A stretch of 64,000 nucleotides of DNA, from positions 248,001 to 312,000 of the forward strand of contig CAVWHY010000005.1 of NCBI GenBank assembly GCA_963754955.1, in the 5' to 3' direction. Position 1 is the stretch's first letter. Every line of letters starts with the position of its first letter. This stretch comes from CAVQJU01 sp963754955. Lineage in GTDB: Bacteria; Acidobacteriota; Vicinamibacteria; Vicinamibacterales; CAVVIG01. Positions 29,926-38,292 of the stretch are shown piece by piece. The notes under the pieces are model-generated. The model was given only the letters and a program-made list of their open reading frames with translations. It was not told the DNA's origin and did no database searches. The translations under genes were made by a program, and so were the position numbers.

Positions 29926-30905
29926 GGTTTCCTGACGCTGAGGCTCTTGTACGCGGCTTCGACGAACATGTCAGTGGTCCACGCCCCTGATGTCGATCCG
30001 TACCGCGGGTCGTAGTCCCGCGTAGGCCGCGCGGCCTTCACCTGGTCGAGTGTCAGGCCCTTCTTCACCATGTCCTGCACACGGTCGCGCACGATGGTCA
30101 CCATGTCGCGGTAGTAGGCGACGTCCGCGGAATCGCAGATGCGGCCGTGTCCGGGGATCACGAGCGTACCGCCCTCGAGGCGGAAGTCGGGAAAGGCGAT
30201 GTCGAGGATCCGGTTCAGCGCCTCGGCCACGCCGTCGATGCTGCCGCCCCGCTCGAGATCGATCATCGGGTAGCCGGTCGTATCGAACACGTCGCCGGCC
30301 GCGATCACGTCGTTGTGACGGAAGTACACGACGCTGTCGCCGTCAGTGTGCGCCGCGGGCATGTAAAACACCTGAATGCCGTCGCCGTGGTAGACGGTGC
30401 TCAGCTTCAACTGGTCCGTGTGATACGTCGTCTGCGGCGTCGCGCGGATCGGCACCGGCGGCTGCACGGTGCGCGCGATCATCCGCTCGAGCACGTGCTC
30501 GTGCGCGATGATCTCGGCGCCGTCGGTTCCGACCTGGCCGGATACGTTGCCGCCCGTGATCTGCGAACCCGTACCGGCCAGCTTCTCGTTCCCGCCCACA
30601 TGATCGGCCGTCACGCTGGTGTTGATGATGTAGCGAATCGGCTGCGAGGACAGCGTGCGTATGGCGGCGAGCACCTTGTCGGCCATCGGCGCCGAGCCGG
30701 AATCAACCAGCGTGATGCCTTCGGGAAACGCGAGGACGGTGATGTTGGCGCCGGCGCCCTGAATCACCGAGATGTTCCCCCTCACCTTCAGGATGCGAAG
30801 CGAGCTCGCGTCCGCAGCGGCCGGCTTCAGCCGGCCGTCCTGCCCGTCCGCCTGAACGCGGACGCTGCAGATCATCACGGCGAGGACGAGCAGCCGGCGG
30901 ATCAA
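29922..30905 (-). CDS. Secreted MBL-fold protein with degenerate zinc site, copy 1
   Basis: The mature part has the metallo-beta-lactamase core blocks VIQGAGANITVLAFPEG, VDSGSAP, MPAAHTDGDSVVYF and VIPGHGRICDSADV. The first zinc motif, normally HxHxDH, reads NTSVTADHVGGN: the first two histidines are S97 and T99, while D101 and H102 remain. The paralogue at 47303 keeps the full HSHGDH. I choose the TTG at 30905, which overlaps the A1 stop (TTGA) and starts a signal peptide (LIRRLLVLAVMICS). About 327 residues. Shared end block: RPTRDYDPRYG. With one zinc site damaged it may be inactive, mono-metallic or a binding protein. Confidence 0.75.
   Translation of the reverse strand: MIRRLLVLAVMICSVRVQADGQDGRLKPAAADASSLRILKVRGNISVIQGAGANITVLAFPEGITLVDSGSAPMADKVLAAIRTLSSQPIRYIINTSVTADHVGGNEKLAGTGSQITGGNVSGQVGTDGAEIIAHEHVLERMIARTVQPPVPIRATPQTTYHTDQLKLSTVYHGDGIQVFYMPAAHTDGDSVVYFRHNDVIAAGDVFDTTGYPMIDLERGGSIDGVAEALNRILDIAFPDFRLEGGTLVIPGHGRICDSADVAYYRDMVTIVRDRVQDMVKKGLTLDQVKAARPTRDYDPRYGSTSGAWTTDMFVEAAYKSLSVRKP
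30813..30868. repeat. Palindromic repeat, family 1, copy i, inside the MBL copy-1 coding region
   Basis: The cores CGGCCGGCTTCAGCCGGCCG and GTCCGCCTGAACGCGGAC match copies a and e, but both ends read CGCAGC/GCTGCAG instead of CGTAGC/GCTACG. It is translated in frame as RVQADGQDGRLKPAAAD, just after the signal-peptide core. Confidence 0.75.
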
Positions 30906-31768
30906 TTGACTGCGCCGGGAAACTTCGCGGTCGGTGTCGGCCCCATCCACTGCTTCAGCTTCTTCCGGTACTCCGGATAGCTGGTTTCCGCGCCGCCGCG
31001 CGTCGCGTCGAACGGTAATCCGTACCGATCCGCGAACTCCTTGAGGTCCTTGTTCGTCCCGAACAGATGGTGCGGCACGACTCCCCTCGGGCGCTCGACT
31101 TCCTGCACCATCTCGCACGGGTACGGCGGGACGTGCTGGTGCAGATCGAGCTGATAGTCGGTCGTGCGGATGAACGGCTCCGTGAGATAGACGGGGTCGT
31201 TCACGATCGTCGCAATCGTCAGGAAGTCGCCGTGGCGCAGCCAGTGTTCCGTCACGGTCGCCTTGTCGCTGCGCGGCATCCCGTTGCGGCGGATGTAGCC
31301 TTCCTTCAGATGCGTGATCGTGACCGTCAGCATGTCGCCTTCCCACTTCGCCGTTGCGAAACCGCCCCAGCTGTGCAGGGCGTCGTCGGGCGGCGGCTGC
31401 CGGCCATCCAGGTAGATGACGTTGTCGATGGAGCGCAGCCACTCGGCGTGGAACGCCGTGATCTCGCGCGTCAGCGGGTTCTCTTCCTTCCGGATGGTCA
31501 GCGGCGACGGCCCGCGCCAGATGTAGTCGGCGGAGTGCGGGCGGCACTGCCACTCGGGCAGCGTCATCATCGACGCGTCCCAGCTGTCGGCGCGCAGGCG
31601 CGCGGCGTCGTTGATCGGCAGGCCGAGATAGTCGCCGAGTTCCGGCCCGGGCACACGCTCGGGTTGATCCTCGTGGAAGCGCGGTGCCCACTCGCCGGAA
31701 AAATCAACCTGCGCAGAAGCCGGCGCGGCGGCGAGCAGGAACAGCAGACAGACACTGTAAAACTTCAT
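30902..31768 (-). CDS. Secreted 'WEGD-core' protein, family A, copy 1
   Basis: A signal peptide (MKFYSVCLLFLLAAAPASAQ) leads into a 268-residue mature part with the family A blocks: PGPELGDYLGLPINDAARLR, TLPEWQC, LDGRQPPPDDA, KWEGDMLTVTITHLKEGY, TEHWLRHG, DPVYLTEPFIR, YPCE and SYPEYRKK. The length of 288 residues equals A2 and is within one residue of A3. Both fixed cysteines are kept. It heads an A-MBL-B-tannase gene series, its stop overlapping the MBL start. Function unknown. Confidence 0.75.
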   Translation of the reverse strand: MKFYSVCLLFLLAAAPASAQVDFSGEWAPRFHEDQPERVPGPELGDYLGLPINDAARLRADSWDASMMTLPEWQCRPHSADYIWRGPSPLTIRKEENPLTREITAFHAEWLRSIDNVIYLDGRQPPPDDALHSWGGFATAKWEGDMLTVTITHLKEGYIRRNGMPRSDKATVTEHWLRHGDFLTIATIVNDPVYLTEPFIRTTDYQLDLHQHVPPYPCEMVQEVERPRGVVPHHLFGTNKDLKEFADRYGLPFDATRGGAETSYPEYRKKLKQWMGPTPTAKFPGAVN

Positions 31769-31792
31769 GCGTCCCGCCCCTCTTGGCCGGCG

Positions 31793-31827
31793 AGTATAAC
31801 ATCGCACCCGGACATCTGATATCGCAC
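31793..31827 (-). promoter_or_regulatory. Putative promoter/operator upstream of secreted protein A1
   Basis: On the minus strand a -10-like TATACT (31793-31798) lies about 25 bases before the A1 start. Just upstream, GTGCGAT occurs twice (31801-31807 and 31821-31827), 20 bases apart, about two helical turns. No good -35 is visible, which fits an activator-dependent promoter. Confidence 0.3.
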
Positions 31828-31834
31828 TTTCCGG

Positions 31835-33303
31835 CTAGAACGTCACCTTCGCAGCGTCGCCCAGCACAACCGATCGATAGACCGGCAGAGCCCAGCCCTC
31901 CTTCACGAGCTCGTCGTATCGCTGCTGCACCCGCGCCTGGTACGTCTTCCTGTCTTTGTAGAGCTTTTTCAACTGCGCGTCGGTGAAATTGATCTGGTAG
32001 TTCGCCAGCCCGCACAACTGGTTCTGCGCGGCCTCGCCGCGCGCGGCGATGAAGGGATGCGGGTTCTTGATGGGCGGCTCGGCGCCCGAGTTGGGCACGC
32101 CGAATTTCGCGGCAGGCACGTCCACGTACGGGTTGCGGATCCCGCCCTTGACGTTCCCCGCCTCGTCGAGCGCCAGGAGCGAGCCATCTCCGTCCGACGT
32201 TGAAGTCCACGTAGTAACGATCCGCATGCGGCGGAGCCGTCCCCGTGTCCAGCCAGTGCCAGAGATGGTTGAGCGCCACCGACATGTATGCCGCCAGCGG
32301 AAACCTGCTGATCGGCAGCTTGCACGGGTCCGGGATAGTACGCGGCGGCGTCGCGCGAATCGATGTGCGCCATCCCGGCGAACTCGTAAATCCGGAACTG
32401 GTTGCCCGGCGTGTCGCCGTCCTGACGCGTCGGGCCATTCCCCTGAAACACCTCCCTCATCGTCGGCACCTGAATCATCGGCACGTCGACCATGCGCAGG
32501 TTGACGCCGTTGCTCGTCGGCATGAACCCGTCGTAGATCGGCGACATGTCCGCGAGCCGCTGCACCATGTGAGTCGGCAGGTAGTTCACGACGACGGCGG
32601 CGGAGGCGGAGGAGCCGGCGAGCACCATCTTGCGGATCGGCAGGCCCGCCAGCGGGTTGTCGGCGCGCTTGGACTTCATCAGCGCCCCGACCTGGGCGAT
32701 GATCTCGCCGGCCTGACCGTTCGCCGTCGAGAGCCCCTTGTAGCGCTCGGCGTTGAACTCGGTGAAGCCTTGCGTCGCGCTCGTCAGGATCTCGAGGCCG
32801 ATGTGGCCTTCCGTCATCGAGTAGGTGTGCGTGAAGTGAAACATCCACGGGTTGCCGCTCGGGTGCATGGATTCGGCCAGGACCAACCCGCTGAGCCTGG
32901 CGTTGTCCGCCGGCCGCCGGATGACAATGCGCGTCCTGTAGGGCTCCCCGTTGGCCGTACCGCTGACGAAGTACTCCTTCGTCACGTAGCCGAAGTGGGC
33001 GAGGTCGTCGCCCGGCTTCAGTTCCATCAGCGTCTCGAAAAACTTTCCCGGACCGGTTACTTCCGGAGACGCCGTCGCGACTGCAGACACCACCGGCGGC
33101 GGGTCGGGCGCGGGCGGCTGCTGCGGTCCCCGGCCACCGCCGCGCTGGCCGGGCGGACCCGGCTGCGGGGGCTGCGGCGGCGTCTGGCCGCCGCGCTGTC
33201 CCTGTACCGGGATCGGCAGCTGTCCAGATACGGTGATCGCCTCGGCAGCCATGACGATGGCGACAGATGCGATGGCGGCGGTCCAACGATGGGTCTGCGA
33301 CAT
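31835..33303 (-). CDS. Secreted alpha/beta hydrolase, Abhydrolase_10 type, copy 1 (two frameshifts)
   Basis: The start at 33303 (MSQTHRW) gives a signal peptide and then a long Pro/Gly/Gln-rich linker (residues about 40-85), which may tether the enzyme. The hydrolase part has KEYFVSGTANGEPYRTRIVI, a serine elbow VLAGSSASAAVV with serine near residue 231, and IYEFAGMAHIDSRDAA for the histidine. Extra bases near 32335 and 32195 break the frame; corrected length is about 488 residues. It is paralogous to the gene at 20021-21475 but more distant than the two tannase copies are from each other. It is the first gene of the 20-kb minus-strand series. Confidence 0.7.
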
Positions 33304-33409
33304 GAGGCCTCTCCGGGACTGAATCCGGTGCATATACTAGCAGCGCCGCGGGACGCACGGCAGGTGCCGTTTGAAGCCGCCGAATCCGGGAAGGTACCTG
33401 AGGAGGGAT

Positions 33410-33799
33410 GTGAAATCTGCAGCGCTACTTGTGGCTCTCTTCGGCGTTGTCGTCGGCATCGCGGGGCTCGTTTCGCCCGATGCCGTGACGGCGGTTCGGC
33501 GGCTGTACTTCGCGACGTCGGTCGGGCTCTATGCCGCCGGCGCTGTTCGCGTCGCCACGGGGCTTGTCGTGATCTTGTGTGCTTCGGCCTCTCGTGCGCC
33601 AAAGATTCTACGTGCGCTCGGAGCCGTGGTGTGCATGCAGGGACTCGCGGCCGCGCTCTTCGGACCCGATCGGGCGCGAACGATTCTCGAATGGGAGTCG
33701 GCGCAGGGCGCCGCGCTGCTGCGCGCCGGAGCGGCGGTGGCAATTATCGGCTGGAGCTTCGTCGCGTTTGCGGTGACAGGACGACGTCCTGTCAGTTGA
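33410..33799 (+). CDS. Small four-helix membrane protein, function unknown
   Basis: I start it at the GTG of 33410, which follows a strong GAGGAGG; an upstream ATG at 33371 would add 13 residues. The product of about 129 residues has four hydrophobic segments (for example SAALLVALFGVVVGIAGLVS and AVAIIGWSFVAFAV) with short loops. It resembles small membrane proteins seen often in Acidobacteria, without a known role. The gene is divergent from the Abhydrolase_10 gene and lies 40 bases before the aldolase. Confidence 0.6.
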   Translation: MKSAALLVALFGVVVGIAGLVSPDAVTAVRRLYFATSVGLYAAGAVRVATGLVVILCASASRAPKILRALGAVVCMQGLAAALFGPDRARTILEWESAQGAALLRAGAAVAIIGWSFVAFAVTGRRPVS

Positions 33800-33839
33800 G
33801 CAAACTAGCCTATACTGGCCGCGTTTGGGAGCGACACAC

Positions 33840-34805
33840 ATGAAGCTCGATATCACGCACGCATGTCTTCCCGCGGCGCTGGCCGTGGCGGCGTTTGTCT
33901 CCCTCGGCGCGCAGGCGTCGAAGCCGAAACACATCAACCGCGCGATCGAGCTGCTCGAAGCGGGTCAGCCTATCTACTACACGGGATCGCACAACGGCAC
34001 CGAAGGGACCTTCGAGGCCGGCAAGCTCGACGCGCAGACGTGGGCGGACTACATCAGCTACGACATGGAGCACGCGCCGTACGACGTCAAGGGCCTCGCC
34101 GACTACATGCGCGGGCTGGCGGCGGGCGGCCCGACGAAAAGCGGCCACCGCACGCCGGCCGTGATCGTCAACGTGCCCGTCAACGGCATCGACGAAGCGG
34201 CAGTCCGCGCCAACGCGTGGATGTTCAGCCAGGTGCTCGCGACCGGTGTCCACGGCATCCTGCTCACGCACGCCGACACGCCGGGGGCCGTCAAGGCCTT
34301 CGTCGAGATGTCGCGCCTGCCGATCCACAAGCAGGGCGTCGGCAAAGGCGTGGACGAGGGCCGCCGCGGCGCGCACGGTACGCCGAACGCGGCCCAGATC
34401 TGGGGCGTCTCGCAGCAGGAATACGAAGACAAAGCCGACGCCTGGCCGCTCAACCCCAACGGCGAGCTCCTGTTCGGCCTGAAGCTCGAAGACAAGTACG
34501 CGCTCGCCAACGCTGAGCAGAACCTGAAGGTGCCCGGCATCGCGTTCGCCGAATGGGGACCGGGCGACATGGCGCTGTCGCTGGGAGTCCGCGGTCCCGG
34601 CAACGTCGCCGAAAAAGACCCGCAGATGCTCGCCGCGCGCGCCAAGGTCTTCGCCGCCTGCAAGGCCAACAAGATCTTCTTCCTCAACTCGATGAACCAG
34701 AACAATGTCGTCGATCTGATCAAGGAAGGCGTGATGATCGGCCCCGCCAACCAGCGCGCTGCGGAAATCGGCCGTCAGTTCACGAAGCGCACAATGCCGT
34801 GGTAG
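33840..34805 (+). CDS. HpcH/HpaI-type aldolase family protein with a signal peptide
   Basis: The core is a TIM-barrel of the HpcH/HpaI aldolase/citrate-lyase beta type: YISYDMEHAPYDVKGL near residue 75, GVHGILLTHADTPGAVKAFV near residue 140 and FAEWGPGDMALSLGVRGPG near residue 240, where Glu and Asp would bind the divalent metal. Unusually, the N-terminus (MKLDITHACLPAALAVAAFV) looks like a Sec signal peptide, so the protein may be exported. Cytoplasmic relatives cleave 4-hydroxy-2-oxo acids in aromatic catabolism. I choose the ATG at 33840 rather than 33825. About 321 residues, intact, ending three bases before a palindromic repeat. Confidence 0.75.
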   Translation: MKLDITHACLPAALAVAAFVSLGAQASKPKHINRAIELLEAGQPIYYTGSHNGTEGTFEAGKLDAQTWADYISYDMEHAPYDVKGLADYMRGLAAGGPTKSGHRTPAVIVNVPVNGIDEAAVRANAWMFSQVLATGVHGILLTHADTPGAVKAFVEMSRLPIHKQGVGKGVDEGRRGAHGTPNAAQIWGVSQQEYEDKADAWPLNPNGELLFGLKLEDKYALANAEQNLKVPGIAFAEWGPGDMALSLGVRGPGNVAEKDPQMLAARAKVFAACKANKIFFLNSMNQNNVVDLIKEGVMIGPANQRAAEIGRQFTKRTMPW

Positions 34806-34807
34806 CC

Positions 34808-34870
34808 AGAAGTAGTGCAGGCCTTCAGGCCTGCCGTGGCTGTGCAGGCCTAAAGGCCTGCACTACTTCT
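34808..34870. repeat. Palindromic intergenic repeat, family 1, copy c
   Basis: A perfect 16-base terminal inverted repeat (AGAAGTAGTGCAGGCC and its complement) encloses GGCCTTCAGGCC and GGCCTAAAGGCC cores. It fills the gap between the convergent aldolase and hydroxylase genes, three bases from each stop. Confidence 0.85.
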
Positions 34871-34872
34871 GC

Positions 34873-36061
34873 TCAGATGAGCGGCGTGATGTTGGGTTCC
34901 ACGCCGAGCAGGGCTTTTCCGTAGATCTCGAGGTTGACCTGCCATTCGGTGATGGCGTGGCGGCTGGCGACGTGGATGTCGCGCCAGAGCCGCTGCATGG
35001 GGTTCGAGTCCGCCATGCTGGACGTGCCGTGGGCCGAAACGAGCTGCTCGACGGCTTCACGGCAGTACTTGGCGGTCAGGGCCGTATCGGCGCGCACGCG
35101 CGCACGCGCGGTCACATCGGGATGACGGCCGCCGGCGGCGTACGCATCGAGATCGTCCGCGGCGCGGAACGCGTGCAGGCGGGCCGTTTCGATCTTCATC
35201 GCCGCTTCCGCCACCAGAATCTGAAATCCCGTTGATTCGGCCTGCTTGCTGAAGTTCGTATGCGTGACGCCGCGCGTCGGCGCCTTCGCCACGACATGGT
35301 CGAGCGCAGCCTGGGCCACACCGAGCTGTGAGCCGGCCAGAATCAGAATCGTCACCGGTACCAGCGCCACGCGGTAGACCGCTTCGTCCGTGTGTTCGGT
35401 CCGGTAGCTCCCCTGGAACGCCGCCGGGATACGGCAGAAACCGGTGCTCGGGGACGAAGACGTCCTTTGCGACGATCGTGTTGCTGCCGGTCCCCTTCAT
35501 CCCCGCCATGAACCAGGTGTCTTCGATCGTGAGATCGCTCATCGGCATGAGCGACAGCCCGAAGTTCGTCATCTCGCCGGCAGCGTTGTTCATGTGGATG
35601 CCGCAGGCGGCCCACTGCGCATGCAGGCACCCGGACGCCCACATCCAGCGTCCCGTGACGCGCCACCCGCCTTCGACCGGCACGGCGGTGCCGTGGGGCG
35701 CCAGCGAGCCCGCCACCCACGCGTCGCCGTTTGCGCCCCACACGTCGCGTTGCGCGCGATCGGGAAACAGCGCCGCCAGCCACGCGCAGACGTTGATGAG
35801 GCTCGCCACCCAGGCGGTCGAGCCGCACCCGCGCCCCAGCTCCGCGGTCACTTCCAGGTATGTACGAATGCTCGTCTGGTAACCGCCGAACCGCCTCGGT
35901 ACCATCAGCCGGCACAAGCCGGCCTCGCGGACCGCCGTCACGATCTCGTCCGGAAGCCGTCTCAGCGCATCCGTCGCCGCGGCATTGCGCTCGAGCAGCG
36001 GCCTGAGGCCCTCGGCGCGCTTCAGGAGTTCCGCGAGATCGGGCGGATCTACTTGGCGCAC
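34873..36061 (-). CDS. Flavin-dependent hydroxylase of the acyl-CoA dehydrogenase fold (one frameshift)
   Basis: The protein has the acyl-CoA-dehydrogenase fold with the features of the group D monooxygenases (HpaB/HsaA/p-hydroxyphenylacetate hydroxylase type): RLMVPRRFGGYQTSIRTYLE, GGWRVTGRWMWASGC, then a C-terminal helical domain with VSAHGTSSMADSNPMQRLWR. No catalytic glutamate for a fatty-acyl substrate is evident. One extra base near 35440 breaks the frame; corrected length about 395 residues. Such enzymes use reduced flavin and oxygen to hydroxylate phenols; a partner flavin reductase is not encoded nearby. The GTG at 36061 overlaps the end of C1 by 13 bases. Confidence 0.7.
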
Positions 36062-36805
36062 GTGCCGCCGGGACAGCGATTGTTCTCGTTGCACACCATC
36101 TCGTAGAGGCCGGTCTTCTCCCATTCGGGATGAAGCTTGAACTCCCAGTTCTCCGTCCACGTCGCCGTGAAGATCTTGGGGTCGTCCACGGTGAAGTCGT
36201 ATCTGATCGTGTTCACGTCGGTGCGCGTCATGCGCTCGATCGTGTGGAAGGCATCGCTGTGCATCCGGTACTCTTTCGGGTTTCCGTAGTAGTTGTCGTC
36301 GAGCGACCACCGCTTGAACCGCGTGGTGTCGATGACCAGCGTGTCGCCTTCCCACTTGCCCACCGAATCGCCGTAGTAGGTCGGCTCGATGTCGGCCTGG
36401 TGCGGGCGGCCGTCGAGCGGGATGATCCGCGTGACCCTCATGAACTCCGTCGTCATCACCAGGTATTTCGGCGTTCTGGACCATCTGGACCGGATACGGC
36501 CCGAGAAACGCCGACGGGAAGCCGGACGGCATGCAGAACGCGCGCGGCTCGTCGCGCCGGGGATCGCCGGTGCGCGGCTCGTAGAACGCCTCGCCGCCCG
36601 GCTTGAACGGCGGAAACTTGCTGCGGTCGAAGATTGTGGCGGGCCCGCGCATCGGACCGCTGGCCGGCTTCGGATTGTCCCACATGCCCGAGAAGTCTGG
36701 CTTGCCGTCGGCGGTCCGCGGGATGGCGGCCGTCGATTTCGCGGGACGCTGGGCGCTGACAAGCGCCGTCATCGCAACAATCAGCAGCGTTGCCAATCGG
36801 GTCAT
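36049..36805 (-). CDS. Secreted 'WEGD-core' protein, family C, copy 1 (one frameshift)
   Basis: A signal peptide (MTRLATLLIVAMTALVSAQ) is followed by a TADGKPDFSGMWD motif, a cysteine in AFCMPSGFP, then PLDGRPHQADIEP, GKWEGDTLVIDTTRFKRWS and TIERMTRTD, and a cysteine-rich end (CNENNRCPGGTC). The WEGD block and its spacing link it to C2 (51827) and, more loosely, to families A and B. One extra base near 36465 breaks the frame; corrected length is about 251 residues. It is the gene just before the hydroxylase in the ABC-importer operon. Function unknown. Confidence 0.7.
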
Positions 36806-36820
36806 ACGCCCCTCACAATC

Positions 36821-36845
36821 CGTCCGCCTGAAGGCGGACGCTACG
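36821..36845. repeat. Palindromic repeat, family 1, copy d (half element)
   Basis: One hairpin only (CGTCCGCCTGAAGGCGGACG followed by CTACG) between DUF6152 and C1. Its CTACG end gives the TAG stop of the DUF6152 gene at 36841-36843. Confidence 0.75.
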
Positions 36846-37236
36846 GTTTCTGCTGAAAGCCTTCCATGGCCGTGAACACGCGCCGGCCGTCCTCGAACGT
36901 CACGGTGTTGCCCGAACCGTTGGACGATCCGTCCTTCGCGCGAAATCCTTCCACCTTCACGACGTCACCCGGTTTCATCGCCGTCCGGCTGATGCCGCGC
37001 CGCTGCAGCACGCCAGGTGCGCCCCCGGAGAATCCCCAGTTCGTCACGCTCCCGTCGGCGTTCTTGACGTCGACGTAGAACCAGATGTGCGGATTGCTCC
37101 ACTCCACTTTGGTGACCGTGCCCTGCACGCTCACCGGCTTTTCGAGGTCGTATTCCGCGACCGCCGAATGATGTGCCACCATCGGGACCGCCGTCAGGAA
37201 CAGCACGCCCAACCACGCGATGATTCGAGATCTCAT
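36841..37236 (-). CDS. DUF6152 family secreted protein
   Basis: A signal peptide ending PMVAHHS leads into the DUF6152 pattern: HHSAVAEYDLEKPVSVQGTV followed by EWSNPHIWFYVDVKNADG, PGVLQRRGIS and PGDVVKVEGFRAKDGS. Length is 131 residues. The paired histidines at the mature N-terminus and the NPH motif are near-universal in this family and could bind a metal, but no function is known. It lies 29 bases after the substrate-binding protein gene and 35 bases before C1, so it is part of the operon. Its stop codon lies in the palindromic repeat. Confidence 0.85.
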   Translation of the reverse strand: MRSRIIAWLGVLFLTAVPMVAHHSAVAEYDLEKPVSVQGTVTKVEWSNPHIWFYVDVKNADGSVTNWGFSGGAPGVLQRRGISRTAMKPGDVVKVEGFRAKDGSSNGSGNTVTFEDGRRVFTAMEGFQQKP

Positions 37237-37264
37237 CCCAGCCCCCAGCCCCCAGACCCCAGCC
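37237..37264. repeat. Four tandem CCCAGCC heptads
   Basis: CCCAGCC occurs three times exactly and once as CCCAGAC, head to tail, filling the 29-base gap between DUF6152 and the substrate-binding protein gene. Confidence 0.7.
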
Positions 37265-37265
37265 T

Positions 37266-38292
37266 CTATTTAACGACCGTCTCCCACTTTGGACACACTC
37301 GCTGTGAGTCCAGAATGTCGTACGTCTTGTAGTTGGTGCTGTCGATGACCGTCGCGGGAAACACGACTTCTTTCGGGACAGGAAGGTTTCTCAGCCGCCG
37401 AATCGCGGCCATGGTTCCGACACAGCCCTGGATGAACCCGTTGTTGTCCCCTGACGCGAGAAGGCGGCCCGCCTTGATGGCGTCCATCGCTTCCTTCGTG
37501 CCATTGATGCCGACGGCGAGCACTTTCCGGTTGGCGCCGTCGAACGCTTCGAGCGCGCCGAGCGCCATCGAATCGTTGGCCGCGAGCACGCCGTTGATGT
37601 TCGGATGACGCTGGATCAGGTTCTCCGTCACGGTCAGCGCGGCCAGGCGCTGATAGTTGGCGGGCTGCGCCGCCAGGAGCTTCACGTTGGGAAATTCCTC
37701 GAGCGCCTTCTTGAAGCCGCGCAGCCGCTCCGAGCTCGTCTGGACGCCGCGGACGCCTTCGAGGATGATGATGCCGCCGGCGCCGTTCATCTTCTTGAAC
37801 AGGTACCGGGCCGTCGCGAGGCCAACGTTGTAGTCGTCCAGCCCGACGAACGTGACGATGTCGCCCTTCTCGACGCGGTCGGTGACGTTCACAACCGGGA
37901 TCTTCGCGGCGTTCATCTTCAGCAGGCCCGGCGCCACGGCCTTGAAGTCGACGGGCACGAACACGGCCGCGTCGGGCCGCTTCGTGATGACGTCTTCAAT
38001 CTGGCTCATCTGATCGGGAATGCTGTCGGGCCGCGTCGGCACGTAGTGCGTTACCCGCGCGTTCATCTGTTTCGCGGCGTTGTCCGCGCCCAGACGGAGC
38101 ATCTGGAAGTACGGGTTGGTCTGATTCTTCGTGAACACGGCGATTCGTTCGCCATCGGCCATCAGACGAGCCGATGCGAATCACGATCACGACGATCAAC
38201 GCAGAGATCGCGGAGATCGCAGAGATCAGAAACCCATTAAAACTCCGCGATCTCTGCGATCTCTGCGTTTGATAATTTCCGATCATGTTCAT
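37266..38292 (-). CDS. Ribose-type ABC transporter substrate-binding protein (one frameshift)
   Basis: From residue about 45 this is a periplasmic-binding protein of the RbsB type (RIAVFTKNQTNPYFQMLRLG, DAAVFVPVDFKAVAPGL, VLAANDSMALGALEAFDG). I place the start at 38292 because its ATG overlaps the permease stop by 4 bases, as do its operon neighbours. That frame gives TQRSQRSRSFNG then FLISAISAISALIVVIVI, a good signal peptide, encoded almost entirely by the hairpin repeat 38197-38270. One extra base near 38160 is then needed to enter the main frame. The alternative start at 38162 would lack any export signal. Corrected length is about 341 residues. The ligand is unknown. Confidence 0.7.
38197..38270. 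repeat. Hairpin repeat with CGCAGAGATC arms, inside the substrate-binding protein 5' end
   Basis: The left arm (38197 to about 38226) and right arm (38243-38270) are near-perfect complements built of the unit GCAGAGATCGCGGAGATC. The loop is AT-richer (GAAACCCATTAA). It is translated as the signal peptide of the gene at 37266-38292 if the coupled start is right. Confidence 0.75.

Noticed and set aside
38163..38288. A non-exported binding protein starting at 38162
   Set aside because: A periplasmic binding protein needs an export signal, and the coupled ATG at 38292 supplies one if one base is removed.
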